Source: CAVTWY01 sp963738575 (GTDB taxonomy: Bacteria > Pseudomonadota > Gammaproteobacteria > Burkholderiales > Burkholderiaceae_C). From it: DNA of 64,000 nt. Location: contig CAVTWY010000003.1 of the NCBI GenBank assembly GCA_963738575.1, positions 186,001-250,000 of the forward strand, read 5' to 3'. The notes beneath the pieces are model-generated. The model saw only the letters and a list, made by a program, of their open reading frames with translations, was not told the origin of the DNA and searched no databases. The translations under genes were made by a program, and so were the position numbers. This document shows positions 25,533-33,974 of the stretch, one piece after another; position 1 is the stretch's first letter, and each line of letters begins with the position of its first letter.

Positions 25533-25563
25533 GGGCCGATGAGCTTAGCATCGGCATCCACGC

Positions 25564-26787
25564 ATGAACGCCGCCGCACCACACCCTTCGCCCCTTGCCA
25601 TGCCGCCCTTGGCCATCGCCGCCTCGTCGGTGGTGACGGCCGCGGGCGTGGGGCGCCAAGCGTTGGCCTTGGCGCTGCGCGAGCACCGCAGCGCCTTGCG
25701 GCCCAACACCGTCAGCTCGCGGCCCTTGGCCACGCTGGTGGGCGAGGTGCTGGGTTTGAGCGAGGTGCGGTTGCCCGAAGCCCTTCAACCCCTCGACTGC
25801 CGCAACCACAGGTTGGCCCACCTCGGGTTGCAAGCCGATGGCTTTGCCCACGCCGTGGCCACGCAGGTGGCCCGCTTCGGCGCGCAGCGCGTGGGCGTGG
25901 TGATGGGAACGTCCACGTCAAGCATTGCAGCATCCGAAGAAGCTTACCGACGCCTTGACGCACAAGGCCAGGTGCCACCGAAGATGCGCGTGCCCGCACT
26001 GCATTCGCTGCACTCGCTGGGCCTGTTTGTGCAGCAAGCCCTGGGTGTGCAGGGGCCAGCGCTTACGTTGTCCACCGCGTGTTCGTCCAGCGCCAAGGGT
26101 TTTGCGGTGGCGCAGCGCTGGTTGGCGCTGGGGCTGGTGGATGCAGTAGTGGTGGGCGGGGCCGACTCACTTTGCGACAGCGTGCTGTTTGGGTTTAACG
26201 CGCTGCAACTGGTGGCGCCGGGCGCGTGCCAGCCGTTTGACGTGGCGCGGCGTGGCATCAATTTGGGCGAGGCGGCGGGGTTTGCCTTGCTGCTGCGCGA
26301 GGGCGATGCCCCCAGCGGTTGTGCACGCCTGCTGGGCGTGGGCGAGTCGAGTGACGCGCACCACCTGTCGGCACCGCAGCCCGGCGGCGTCAGCATCGAA
26401 GCCGCCGTGCGCCAGGCATTGGCGCAAGCGCAGCTAACCCCAAGCGACGTGGACTGCATCAATTTGCATGGCACGGGCACGATCAAGAACGACGAGGCCG
26501 AAGCCGCGATGATTGCGCGTGTTTTTGCCCCCACGGTGCACGCCAGCTCCACCAAGGGTTGCACCGGCCACACCTTGGGCTCGTCAGGTATCGTCGAGGC
26601 CGTGGCGGGCTTGTTGATGATGGAGCAGGGCTTCATGCCGGGCACCGTCAACAGCACGCAAGTTGACCCTGCCTTTGGGCCGCACATCAAACTGCGACCG
26701 GCTCAGGGCACGGTGCGTCACGTGCTTTCCAACGCTTTTGGCTTTGGCGGCACCAACTGCGCATTGGTGCTGGGGGCCGCACGGTGA
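25564..26787 (+). CDS. beta-ketoacyl-ACP synthase (KS) of the aryl-polyene locus, second copy
   Basis: 407 residues. Catalytic triad: Cys173 in STACSSSAK, His302 in INLHGTGTIKND, His336 in KGCTGHTLGSSG; terminal motif SNAFGFGGTNCAL. It is clearly related to the KS at 20007-21191 but only moderately similar, so the pair reflects an old functional split (for example initiation versus elongation), not a recent duplication. Its stop overlaps the following GTG start. Confidence 0.9.
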   Translation: MNAAAPHPSPLAMPPLAIAASSVVTAAGVGRQALALALREHRSALRPNTVSSRPLATLVGEVLGLSEVRLPEALQPLDCRNHRLAHLGLQADGFAHAVATQVARFGAQRVGVVMGTSTSSIAASEEAYRRLDAQGQVPPKMRVPALHSLHSLGLFVQQALGVQGPALTLSTACSSSAKGFAVAQRWLALGLVDAVVVGGADSLCDSVLFGFNALQLVAPGACQPFDVARRGINLGEAAGFALLLREGDAPSGCARLLGVGESSDAHHLSAPQPGGVSIEAAVRQALAQAQLTPSDVDCINLHGTGTIKNDEAEAAMIARVFAPTVHASSTKGCTGHTLGSSGIVEAVAGLLMMEQGFMPGTVNSTQVDPAFGPHIKLRPAQGTVRHVLSNAFGFGGTNCALVLGAAR

Positions 26788-27587
26788 CCAAGTTGGTGCT
26801 GCACGTGCAAGGCGTCGGGTTTTGGTCCGATGCGGTGCCCAGCTGGGTGCATTCCTGCGGTGTTTTGACGGGCGCGGCCGTGGCGTTGGACACCCCCGCA
26901 CCGCGGCCCGCGCCCGAGTTGCTGGCGCCGGCTGAGCGCCGCCGCGCCCCCGACACCGTGGCCATTGGCCTGCACGTGGCCACGCAAGCGGTGCAAGCCT
27001 CCGGCTTGGATGCGCGCGACATGGCGAGCGTGTTTGCGTCGGCGCATGGCGATCTGGGCACCACGAATTACCTTTGCGAAACCCTGGCGCGCGACCCTGC
27101 TGCGCTGTCGCCCACCAAGTTCATTCACTCGGTGCACAACGCGGTGTCGGGTCATTGGGGCATTGCCACGGCCTGCACCCAACCCAGCGTGGCCATGGCG
27201 TCGCACCAGCACACCTTTGCCATGGGCCTGCTCGAAGCGGCGTCGCAATGCATCGCGTTGCAGGCCCCCGTCTTGCTGGTGGCTTACGACGTGCAAACAA
27301 TGGGGCCCATCACGCAGCTAACCACCAGCGAGGGGCGCATGGCCGTGGCGATGGTGCTGGCGCCCACCGCAAGCATCAACAGTTCGCACCGGATCACCTT
27401 GGATGCAACCGCCTGTGACAAACCCCCGCGCCCAACGCCATTGACTGGCCTTGCCAACAACGCACTGGCCGACGCCTTGCCCTGCCTGGACGCACTGGCC
27501 TGCGCCAGCAAAGGGCAATCGCTTGTGCTAGGGTTCTCCCTCGGTAAAGACACCTGCTGGACATTGACCGTGGAATCTCTTGCATGA
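26784..27587 (+). CDS. truncated ketosynthase-like protein, second copy
   Basis: 267 residues starting with GTG (GTGA overlap with the KS stop). Like the protein at 19181-20005 it covers only the first half of a KS fold. Aligned with its KS neighbour, it keeps a Cys at the nucleophile position (ATACTQPSVAM) but has no region supplying the two catalytic His residues. It is expected to pair with the upstream KS as a chain-length or specificity subunit. Its 3' end overlaps the next gene by ATGA. Confidence 0.75.
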   Translation: MTKLVLHVQGVGFWSDAVPSWVHSCGVLTGAAVALDTPAPRPAPELLAPAERRRAPDTVAIGLHVATQAVQASGLDARDMASVFASAHGDLGTTNYLCETLARDPAALSPTKFIHSVHNAVSGHWGIATACTQPSVAMASHQHTFAMGLLEAASQCIALQAPVLLVAYDVQTMGPITQLTTSEGRMAVAMVLAPTASINSSHRITLDATACDKPPRPTPLTGLANNALADALPCLDALACASKGQSLVLGFSLGKDTCWTLTVESLA

Positions 27588-29254
27588 ACGCGCGCGTGGA
27601 CCCCAACCACCTGGCCTCGCCCGATGTATTGATCATGGGTGGTGGTCTGGCCGGCCTGACCTTGGCGCTGCAGTTGCGGCGCCGCCTGCCTAACTTGATG
27701 GTGTGGGTGCTGGACCGCAGGCAACATCCCGTGCCCATAGCCGCCCACAAGGTCGGCGAGTCGACGGTTGAGATTGGCGCGCACTACCTGGCGCACACGC
27801 TGGGCCTGCGTGACCACCTCGACAACCACCACCTGCGCAAGTTCGGGTTTCGCTTTTTCTTCTCCGACGGCCGCAGTGACTTTGACCAAACCACCGAGCT
27901 GGGCGCCAGCCGCTACCTGTCGGTGCCCACCTACCAAATTGACCGTGGCATCCTCGAGAACCACCTGGGCCATGCGGCCCGCGCGGCCGGCGTTCATTTT
28001 GTGGACGGCGCGATGGTCAATACCGTCATGGTGGGTGACGGCAAAACCGAGCCCCACCAGGTTGAGTGGACCTTGGGCGATCAGCGCCACCTAACGTCGT
28101 GCCGATGGCTGATTGATGCCAGCGGCCGCGCGGGCCTGCTCAAGCGCAAGCTCAAGCTGGAGAAAGCCAACGACCATGGCTCGCACGCCATCTGGTTTCG
28201 CGTGAAGCACCGCATCAACGTCGACGCCTGGTCGAGTGACCCCGCATGGCAGGCCCGGTGCGACGCGCCCGAGCGTTGGTTGTCCACCAATCATTTGTGC
28301 GGCCCCGGCTACTGGTTGTGGTTGATCCCGCTGGCGTCGGGCTCGCACTCGGTGGGCATCGTGGCCGACCCACGGCTTCAACCGCTGGAGTCGATGAACA
28401 CCTTTGAGCGCGCCATGGACTGGATCAAAGTGCACCAGCCGCGCTTGTTTGACGAGCTCGACCCGGTGCGCGACACGCTGCAAGACTTTGCGTTTTTCAA
28501 GCGCTTCTCGTTTGGCGCCAAGCAGGTGTTCTCAGACCAGCGCTGGGCGTTGGCGGGCGAGGCCGGGCGCTTTTTGGACCCTTTTTATTCGCCCGGCAGC
28601 GACTTCATCGCCATGGGCAACACCTACATCACGCACCTGGTGGCCGACGAGATGGCGGGCAAAGACATCCGTGGTCAGGCGCGCATTTTTGACACCACCT
28701 ACCGCACCTTTTACGACAGCATGCTGCCGATCTACCAAGATCAATACAGCCTGTTTGGCGACGCCGAGGTGATGCCCATCAAGGTGATATGGGACTACAC
28801 CTACTACTGGAGCGTGCTGGCCCCGCTGTTCTTTCACGAGCGCCTGACCGACGTGGCCTTGTTGGCGTATGCCCAGTCTGACCTCAACACCTGCCAGCGC
28901 TTGAACGAGTTCATGCAGGCTTATTTCAGGCAGTGGGCCCAGCACAGCGACAAGCGTGGCAAGGCGGTGATGTTTGACCAGTGCCGCGTGCCGTGGTTTG
29001 CCGAGCTGAACCGGCAGTTGACGGTGGACAAAGACGCCGCCGCCTTGCGGGCGCAGTTGCATGCGGGGGCCAAGTTGCTGTCCCAACTGGCCGATGAAGT
29101 GGTGGGCGAGTCGTCCAGCCGCCACCCCGGCTTGGCGGCGGCGGCCGCTGCACTGGCGCAATTGCCGGGGCGCTCGGCGCATGCCAAGCCCGGCGCAGCG
29201 GCACTTTTAGGCGACACGCGCAAGCCCGACGAGGCGCTGCTGCACGCCTTGTAG
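27584..29254 (+). CDS. flavin-dependent halogenase-like oxidoreductase (second of two)
   Basis: 556 residues: FAD motif IMGGGLAGLT at about 17-26, HKVGESTVEIG with a lysine in the position favoured by tryptophan-halogenase-type enzymes, and WLWLIP at 244-249 (WxWxIP signature). SLAGEAGRFLDPFYSPGSDF-type FAD closure is seen near residues 324-343. It is about 90 residues longer than the first halogenase-like protein, with a C-terminal helical extension. It probably modifies the polyene or its aryl head; whether it halogenates or only oxidises cannot be told from sequence. Confidence 0.75.
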   Translation: MNARVDPNHLASPDVLIMGGGLAGLTLALQLRRRLPNLMVWVLDRRQHPVPIAAHKVGESTVEIGAHYLAHTLGLRDHLDNHHLRKFGFRFFFSDGRSDFDQTTELGASRYLSVPTYQIDRGILENHLGHAARAAGVHFVDGAMVNTVMVGDGKTEPHQVEWTLGDQRHLTSCRWLIDASGRAGLLKRKLKLEKANDHGSHAIWFRVKHRINVDAWSSDPAWQARCDAPERWLSTNHLCGPGYWLWLIPLASGSHSVGIVADPRLQPLESMNTFERAMDWIKVHQPRLFDELDPVRDTLQDFAFFKRFSFGAKQVFSDQRWALAGEAGRFLDPFYSPGSDFIAMGNTYITHLVADEMAGKDIRGQARIFDTTYRTFYDSMLPIYQDQYSLFGDAEVMPIKVIWDYTYYWSVLAPLFFHERLTDVALLAYAQSDLNTCQRLNEFMQAYFRQWAQHSDKRGKAVMFDQCRVPWFAELNRQLTVDKDAAALRAQLHAGAKLLSQLADEVVGESSSRHPGLAAAAAALAQLPGRSAHAKPGAAALLGDTRKPDEALLHAL

Positions 29255-29315
29255 GCGCCTTGCAGGCAAAATAGCGGTTTGGGCTTGCATTCCAAGCCCG
29301 TTGGGACACCTTGGC

Positions 29316-29597
29316 ATGACATCCAGTGAATCGTTTGCCCGCGAAATGGCGGGTGTGGTGGTTGAAGCGCTCAACCTCGAACAAAAGCCAGAGACCATTG
29401 ACGTCAACGCATCGCTGTTTGGTGACGACGGGCTGGGCCTTGATTCCATCGACATCTTGGAGCTGGCCCTCGTGGTGTCCAAAAAATACGGCATCGAATT
29501 GCGCGCCGACGACCCCGACAACATGCAGATCTTTGCCTCGATCCGCGCGCTGGCCGACCACGTGGGCTCGCAGCGCCCTGCGGCGCAAGCGGCATAA
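29316..29597 (+). CDS. acyl carrier protein of the aryl-polyene locus, first copy
   Basis: 93 residues from ATG 29316. The phosphopantetheine serine is in GLDSIDILELAL, and the helix after it (VVSKKYGIELRADD) matches the family. It resembles the ACP at 33528-33806, with the same DSIDILELALVVSKKYG core, so the locus has two carriers like ApeE/ApeF. A 61-bp gap separates it from the halogenase-like gene. Confidence 0.9.
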   Translation: MTSSESFAREMAGVVVEALNLEQKPETIDVNASLFGDDGLGLDSIDILELALVVSKKYGIELRADDPDNMQIFASIRALADHVGSQRPAAQAA

Positions 29598-29607
29598 GCT
29601 CAGGCGC

Positions 29608-30222
29608 ATGGCCACACCGCTCAAGCTCGCGCTGATTGCGCTGGCTTTGATGCTCAGCGCTGTGGGGGGGCATTATTTGATGACCCAGGCCCCCAACTCA
29701 CCGTGGGCCGTGGTTTTGTTGTTGGGCCCGATGGCCTTGCTCACCATTCTTTGGATGTGGCGTTCGGGCCGACGCTGGGTGGCGGCGGTTGTGGTGGCGG
29801 CCGTGGCCGGTTTGGCGTGGGGCCTGCAGCGTGGCGCGTTGCAACCCGAGACGCTCTACGTGGCCCAGCACGCTGGTATTCACCTTGCATTGGCGGCCTG
29901 GTTTGCGTCCACCCTGCGCACCACGCCCTTGATCGTGCAGGTTGCGCGTCGCGTGCACGCGCTCACCCCCGCCATGCATGCCTACGCAGTCAATGTGACA
30001 CGCGCGTGGGCCGTCTACTTTGTAGCAATGGCTGTGGTGTCAGTCTGGCTTTACCTGTTGGCGCCTTTTTCGGTGTGGTCGGCGTTTGGCAACGTGGTGA
30101 CGCCGCTCAGCGTGGTGGTGATGTTTGTGGCCGAGTACTGGCTGCGCTACCAACTGCACCCTGAGTTTGAGCGCGTCACCATGCGTGTGGCCGTCAACGC
30201 TTGGCGCAACGGCGTGCAGTAA
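29608..30222 (+). CDS. integral membrane protein of aryl-polyene loci (COG4648-like)
   Basis: 204 residues with about five to six hydrophobic segments (about 6-25, 30-47, 52-70, 82-100, 128-150, 155-175). Conserved polar spots include EFERVTMRVAV near the end. Small multispan proteins of this size beside the ACP are regular members of aryl-polyene clusters; the function is unknown. Start ATG 29608, 10 bp after the ACP stop. The gene converges with the LolA-like gene, with only 6 bp between the two stops. Confidence 0.72.
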   Translation: MATPLKLALIALALMLSAVGGHYLMTQAPNSPWAVVLLLGPMALLTILWMWRSGRRWVAAVVVAAVAGLAWGLQRGALQPETLYVAQHAGIHLALAAWFASTLRTTPLIVQVARRVHALTPAMHAYAVNVTRAWAVYFVAMAVVSVWLYLLAPFSVWSAFGNVVTPLSVVVMFVAEYWLRYQLHPEFERVTMRVAVNAWRNGVQ

Positions 30223-30228
30223 ACCCAG

Positions 30229-30840
30229 TCAGGGCCGCTTCACCGCCGCCACCATCGGCACGATCTTCATCAGCGACCGGTCGCCGCTGGCAAACCAGAT
30301 CTCCACGCTGTTGACAACACCCTTGCTGCCTTGCAATTGCAGGTTGCGCACGTTGGCAGCCAGTTGCGCGTCACGCGGCACCAAGTCGAGCAGCCAGCGG
30401 TCGCCATTGCCTCGCGCAGCCACCTGGTAGTGCTGCGCCAGGGTGGTGCCGTCGCCCGTGAGGGTGCCGCGAATGGCGCTCACGATCGCGGCCGCCTCGG
30501 GGGCTGCGTCGAGTGCCATCGTGCGCTTTTGTTTGCCACGCACCAACGTCATGGTGTTGCCGTTTACGCTCATGCTCTCTGGGCTGGGTTGCAGGGTGCG
30601 GCGTTCAAACTGGTCAGGCGCTTTAAAAGATAACTCGCCGCGCGTCACCAGCGGCGCGTCAAAGCCTTGCACGGTGCGCTCTTCCACAAACGTGGCGGTG
30701 CCCTCTTTAGTTTGTGCCAGCCAGCCCATCAGTTGTTGCACCTCGAGCGCGTGCACCGGCAAGGGCGCGGCGCCCAGCATGATCACCATCGCCATTGGCA
30801 TCGCCAGTCGGCCCATCCACTCAAACCGGCTTGGCTTCAT
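30229..30840 (-). CDS. LolA-like periplasmic carrier of the aryl-polyene locus
   Basis: 203 residues from ATG 30840, which has a GGAACGAAG leader and gives a normal signal peptide (MKPSRFEWMGRL...LGAAPLPVHA). The mature part begins LEVQQLMGWLAQTKEGTATFVEERTV, typical of the outer-membrane lipoprotein carrier fold. With the MMPL exporter it likely moves the polyene lipid through the periplasm. The start overlaps the acyltransferase gene by 20 bp. Confidence 0.82.
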   Translation of the reverse strand: MKPSRFEWMGRLAMPMAMVIMLGAAPLPVHALEVQQLMGWLAQTKEGTATFVEERTVQGFDAPLVTRGELSFKAPDQFERRTLQPSPESMSVNGNTMTLVRGKQKRTMALDAAPEAAAIVSAIRGTLTGDGTTLAQHYQVAARGNGDRWLLDLVPRDAQLAANVRNLQLQGSKGVVNSVEIWFASGDRSLMKIVPMVAAVKRP

Positions 30841-31855
30841 CTTCGTTCCAAAAGTCATGAAAGTTGAACCAGTTGTAGGGTGCCTCGCGCGCCAGTGACT
30901 CCAACTCGCACACGTAGGCATGCACCGCCTCGCGGATGGCGACCTCGCGTGCAGGGCCACCGGGCACGTCCCTGAAGTCCACCAACGGCTTGAAGCGCAC
31001 CTCGTAGCGGTTGCCCCCTTGGTACAACCCCACCATGAAATACACGCGGCGTTTGAGCAAAGCCGCCATGCGCATCGGGCCGTCGATGAAGGCGGTCTCT
31101 ACACCCAAAAACGGCACGCGCAAGGTTTTGGTGGCGTTCAAGTCGGCATGCAGCGTGCGGTCACCCAGCATGCCCGCCAGGCCACCGCGGTTTAAACAAT
31201 CGCGCACCGCCAGCATCGACTCCATGCGCCCTAGCTCGATGATGGGCACCAGGTGGTCGGGTGCCAAGGCGTTGAGCACCTGGTTTACTTTTTGTGCATT
31301 GCCGGGGTACATCACCATCGACACGTCCAGGCCACCCAAGCGGTCCCCCACGGCGCGCATCACCTCAAAGCTGCCCACGTGACCACCCACCAAAAATGCA
31401 CCTGGGTCTTGTTTGCACGCTGCTTGCAGCTCGTCGTGGCCGTTCACCGCGATGTCAAACGGCTTGACGCCTTCGCGCAAAAAGTACACGCGATCGAGGA
31501 TGGTGGACGCAAACGAATGGATGTGACGGTAACCGTCGCGCCAGCCAATGGGGCGGCCCAACGCGCGTGCCAAAAACCGTTTGGAGTTGCGCGCCTCGCG
31601 TGGCGAAAAAAACAAGAAGTACAGCGTGATGGGCACCAAACACAAGCGCGCTGTGCGTCGGCCCAGGGTGACGGCGATCCACGCCATCAGCTTGAGCATC
31701 GATGCGTTGCTGCGCTCGGGCGCTGTGGCCCATTCGGCTTTGCCTTTGCCGCCAGGGGCGGCGGAGGGTGTTTCGCCTTGCGCCGCCGACGCGCTGCTGG
31801 CTTTGGAGCTTTCAGTCGATGCAGCGGCCTTGGGAGCCTGCGCCTGTTGGCTCAT
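30821..31855 (-). CDS. LpxL/HtrB-family acyltransferase
   Basis: 344 residues: a Ser/Ala-rich N-terminal 50 residues, a membrane segment at about 60-85, and a lauroyl-acyltransferase-like domain with the H-x4-E block GGHVGSFE and a later GDRTLHAD segment. Such enzymes in aryl-polyene loci are thought to attach acyl or polyene chains to the carrier lipid. ATGA overlap with the upstream dehydratase. Confidence 0.82.
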   Translation of the reverse strand: MSQQAQAPKAAASTESSKASSASAAQGETPSAAPGGKGKAEWATAPERSNASMLKLMAWIAVTLGRRTARLCLVPITLYFLFFSPREARNSKRFLARALGRPIGWRDGYRHIHSFASTILDRVYFLREGVKPFDIAVNGHDELQAACKQDPGAFLVGGHVGSFEVMRAVGDRLGGLDVSMVMYPGNAQKVNQVLNALAPDHLVPIIELGRMESMLAVRDCLNRGGLAGMLGDRTLHADLNATKTLRVPFLGVETAFIDGPMRMAALLKRRVYFMVGLYQGGNRYEVRFKPLVDFRDVPGGPAREVAIREAVHAYVCELESLAREAPYNWFNFHDFWNEDEAKPV

Positions 31856-32181
31856 GCAATCACCCGCTCAAAACTGCCCGTGGCAGCCAAAGTTTCACCG
31901 CGCCGAATGTCAAAGCGCAAACGCTCGCCGTTGGCTGTGGGGCTGCACTGCAGCTCGATGGTGCAAGCGTCACCCGGCTTGAGCGGCGCCAAAAATTTAG
32001 CAGACCCTATCTGCATGGGCGCTGTCAACCAAGCACCCCCAAAGTGCGCCACCGCTGCCTCAATCGCCTCGTTGATCAATGTCACGCCAGGCATGATGGG
32101 TTGGCCGGGAAAGTGGCCGGCGAGGGCAGGGTGATCAACCGGCACCGTCCAGTTCACCACGCGCATGCCGGGCGAGCTCAT
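31852..32181 (-). CDS. ApeI-like hotdog dehydratase subunit
   Basis: 109 residues, one hotdog domain with HPALAGHFPGQPIMPGV (catalytic His region) and NEAIEAAVAHFGG. It is the likely partner of the ApeP-like protein at 18701-19177 in removing water during polyene extension. The start is set at ATG 32181, which overlaps the ligase stop (ATGA); the longer upstream frame lies inside the ligase gene. Confidence 0.8.
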   Translation of the reverse strand: MSSPGMRVVNWTVPVDHPALAGHFPGQPIMPGVTLINEAIEAAVAHFGGAWLTAPMQIGSAKFLAPLKPGDACTIELQCSPTANGERLRFDIRRGETLAATGSFERVIA

Positions 32182-33516
32182 GCACCACCGGCTTGCTGCA
32201 CCAGCATGCGCAGCGTGGCGGCCGTGACCTTGCCGGTGCCTTCGCGGGGGATGTGGTTCAGCATGATGATGCGGCGCGGCACAAAAACAGCGTCGAGCCG
32301 CTGATGCAACGCGGCCACCACCTGCGCCGCCGACAAGGTGGGCGCCACCACCATCGCAACAGGGCGTGTCACGGTGCCCGAGGCCACGTCGTCGGGCATC
32401 CAAAAGGCACCGTCCACCACCCCCGGAATGCTGTTGAGGTGGTGGTTGAGGTGCGCCAGCGAACTGCGCCGCCCCGCCACGTGAATCAAATCACCCCGCC
32501 GCCCGAGCAAGCGAAAGTGTTGGGGATCGTCCAGCTCCAGCACGTCGGCCAGGCTGGTGGGTTCGGCCACGTGGCCACCGGTCACCCAGTAGCTGGTGTC
32601 GTCGTCGGCCTCAGCACGCGCGCTGATGCGCAAGTCACCGTACGTCGTCCAGGTGGGAGAGTGCGTGGTGTGCCGCGTGGCCACCTGGCCGGCCTTCGGT
32701 GCAGCCGTACACCTCAAACAGGGGCCCACCCAGTTGCTTCTCGGCCAACGCCGCCAGCTGCGGCGATAGCGGCGCCGTGGCGCTAAAAATCACGTCAACG
32801 GGCGGCAACTCAAGCTCGGCTGCCAACAACGTTTTGAGGTGAAACGGTGTGGTGACCAAGGCGCGCGGCCGCGGCACACGGGCCAGCGCTTGCACAATAT
32901 CAGCTGGGTAAAACGGGCGCCCGTCGTCAAAGGCCGCGCCCGCCACCAGCGCCAGCGTCACCGACGACTCAAAGCCGTACGAGTGCTGCCCGGGCACGGT
33001 GGCCACCAGGGTCAGGCCCGCCAAATCTCGCCGCCCCAGCACCTGGGCCATGCGCTGCGCCTGCGCCCGTGCGTTAAGCACCACCGACCCCCAAGTGCGA
33101 CTGTGCGGCACGGGGGCTCCGGTTGAGCCCGAGGTTAAAAGTACCGCCGCCATCAACGCCCCGTCAACCTCAGGAACGCCCTTGACCAGCGCCACTTGCG
33201 CCGCCGTCGCGCGCTCAGACAACTTAACCACCGTGGCCAACCCAGGGTGGCTGCTGTGCAGCAGCTCCAGCGTGGCGGGCAGTGTGTTGGGGGGCATGAG
33301 TGAAGGCACGCCGCGCATCAACGCCGCCGCCATCACCACCGCAAAGTCGTAGCGGTCGGCACACAGGTCGAGCACGCCTTGGGCGTCACAGGGGATGGCT
33401 GCAGCGGCCACTTGTGCGTCGGCCAAAAACTGGCGCGCCGAGATGGGCTCGCCCAAACGCCATGCCAAGGGTGCGTCCAGGTCGCGGACGCCCAACAGAG
33501 GGTACGTGGTGGTCAA
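32178..33516 (-). pseudogene. aryl/acyl-AMP ligase (ApeH-like), interrupted by a one-base frameshift
   Basis: This adenylate-forming enzyme would activate the aryl starter for loading on an ACP. The first frame (33516 down to about 32694) carries the AMP motif LTSGSTGAP and ends in VYGCTE. The second frame resumes exactly with AGQVATRH and continues through GRRGDLIHVAGRR to the catalytic-lysine motif REGTGKVT. Removing one base near 32694 joins them into a normal 445-residue protein; as written, translation leaves frame and stops within about 30 residues. The start is a TTG 11 bp after the ACP stop. Either a sequencing indel or a true lesion that would block pigment synthesis. Confidence 0.85.
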
Positions 33517-33527
33517 ACGGCGAGGTC

Positions 33528-33806
33528 TCAGGTGGTGCGGTGCGCGGCCACGTGCGCTGCCAAGTCACGCAGCGAGCGAAAGATGCGCTCGTTGTTGTTG
33601 TCGTCCGACCGCAACTGAAACCCGTACTTTTTGGACACCACCAGCGCCAGCTCCAAAATGTCGATGGAATCGAGCCCGACCCCTTCGCCGTACAAAGGTG
33701 CGACGGGGTCGATGGCCTCTGGCGCCATCTCTAAATTGAGCGACGTCACCATCAAGGTGGCAACCTCGTGCTCTAGCGTTTCACTTGCAAGTTGATTGGG
33801 GGACAC
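33528..33806 (-). CDS. acyl carrier protein of the aryl-polyene locus, second copy
   Basis: 92 residues. The frame is open far upstream, but the conserved protein begins at GTG 33806 (MSPNQLASETL), which has a TGGAG ribosome site six bases ahead. The modified serine is in VGLDSIDILEL. First gene of the minus-strand block ACP - ligase - dehydratase - acyltransferase - LolA. The 168 bp to the divergent IlvD-family start at 33975 must hold both promoters. Confidence 0.85.
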   Translation of the reverse strand: MSPNQLASETLEHEVATLMVTSLNLEMAPEAIDPVAPLYGEGVGLDSIDILELALVVSKKYGFQLRSDDNNNERIFRSLRDLAAHVAAHRTT

Positions 33807-33974
33807 GGTGGCTCCAGGGGTTGCCAGCGCCACGGGGCTACCCCTGCGCTGCACAAAAAGTACAAGGGCCACGCCCTCAACTTCAAAGATTTTAAGCGGG
33901 GTCGCCAGCGGCACCTGTGTCGTGATGCAATGCGTTGTTGGAATCACCCCCCTAAACAACGGAGCCGAAGCCCC

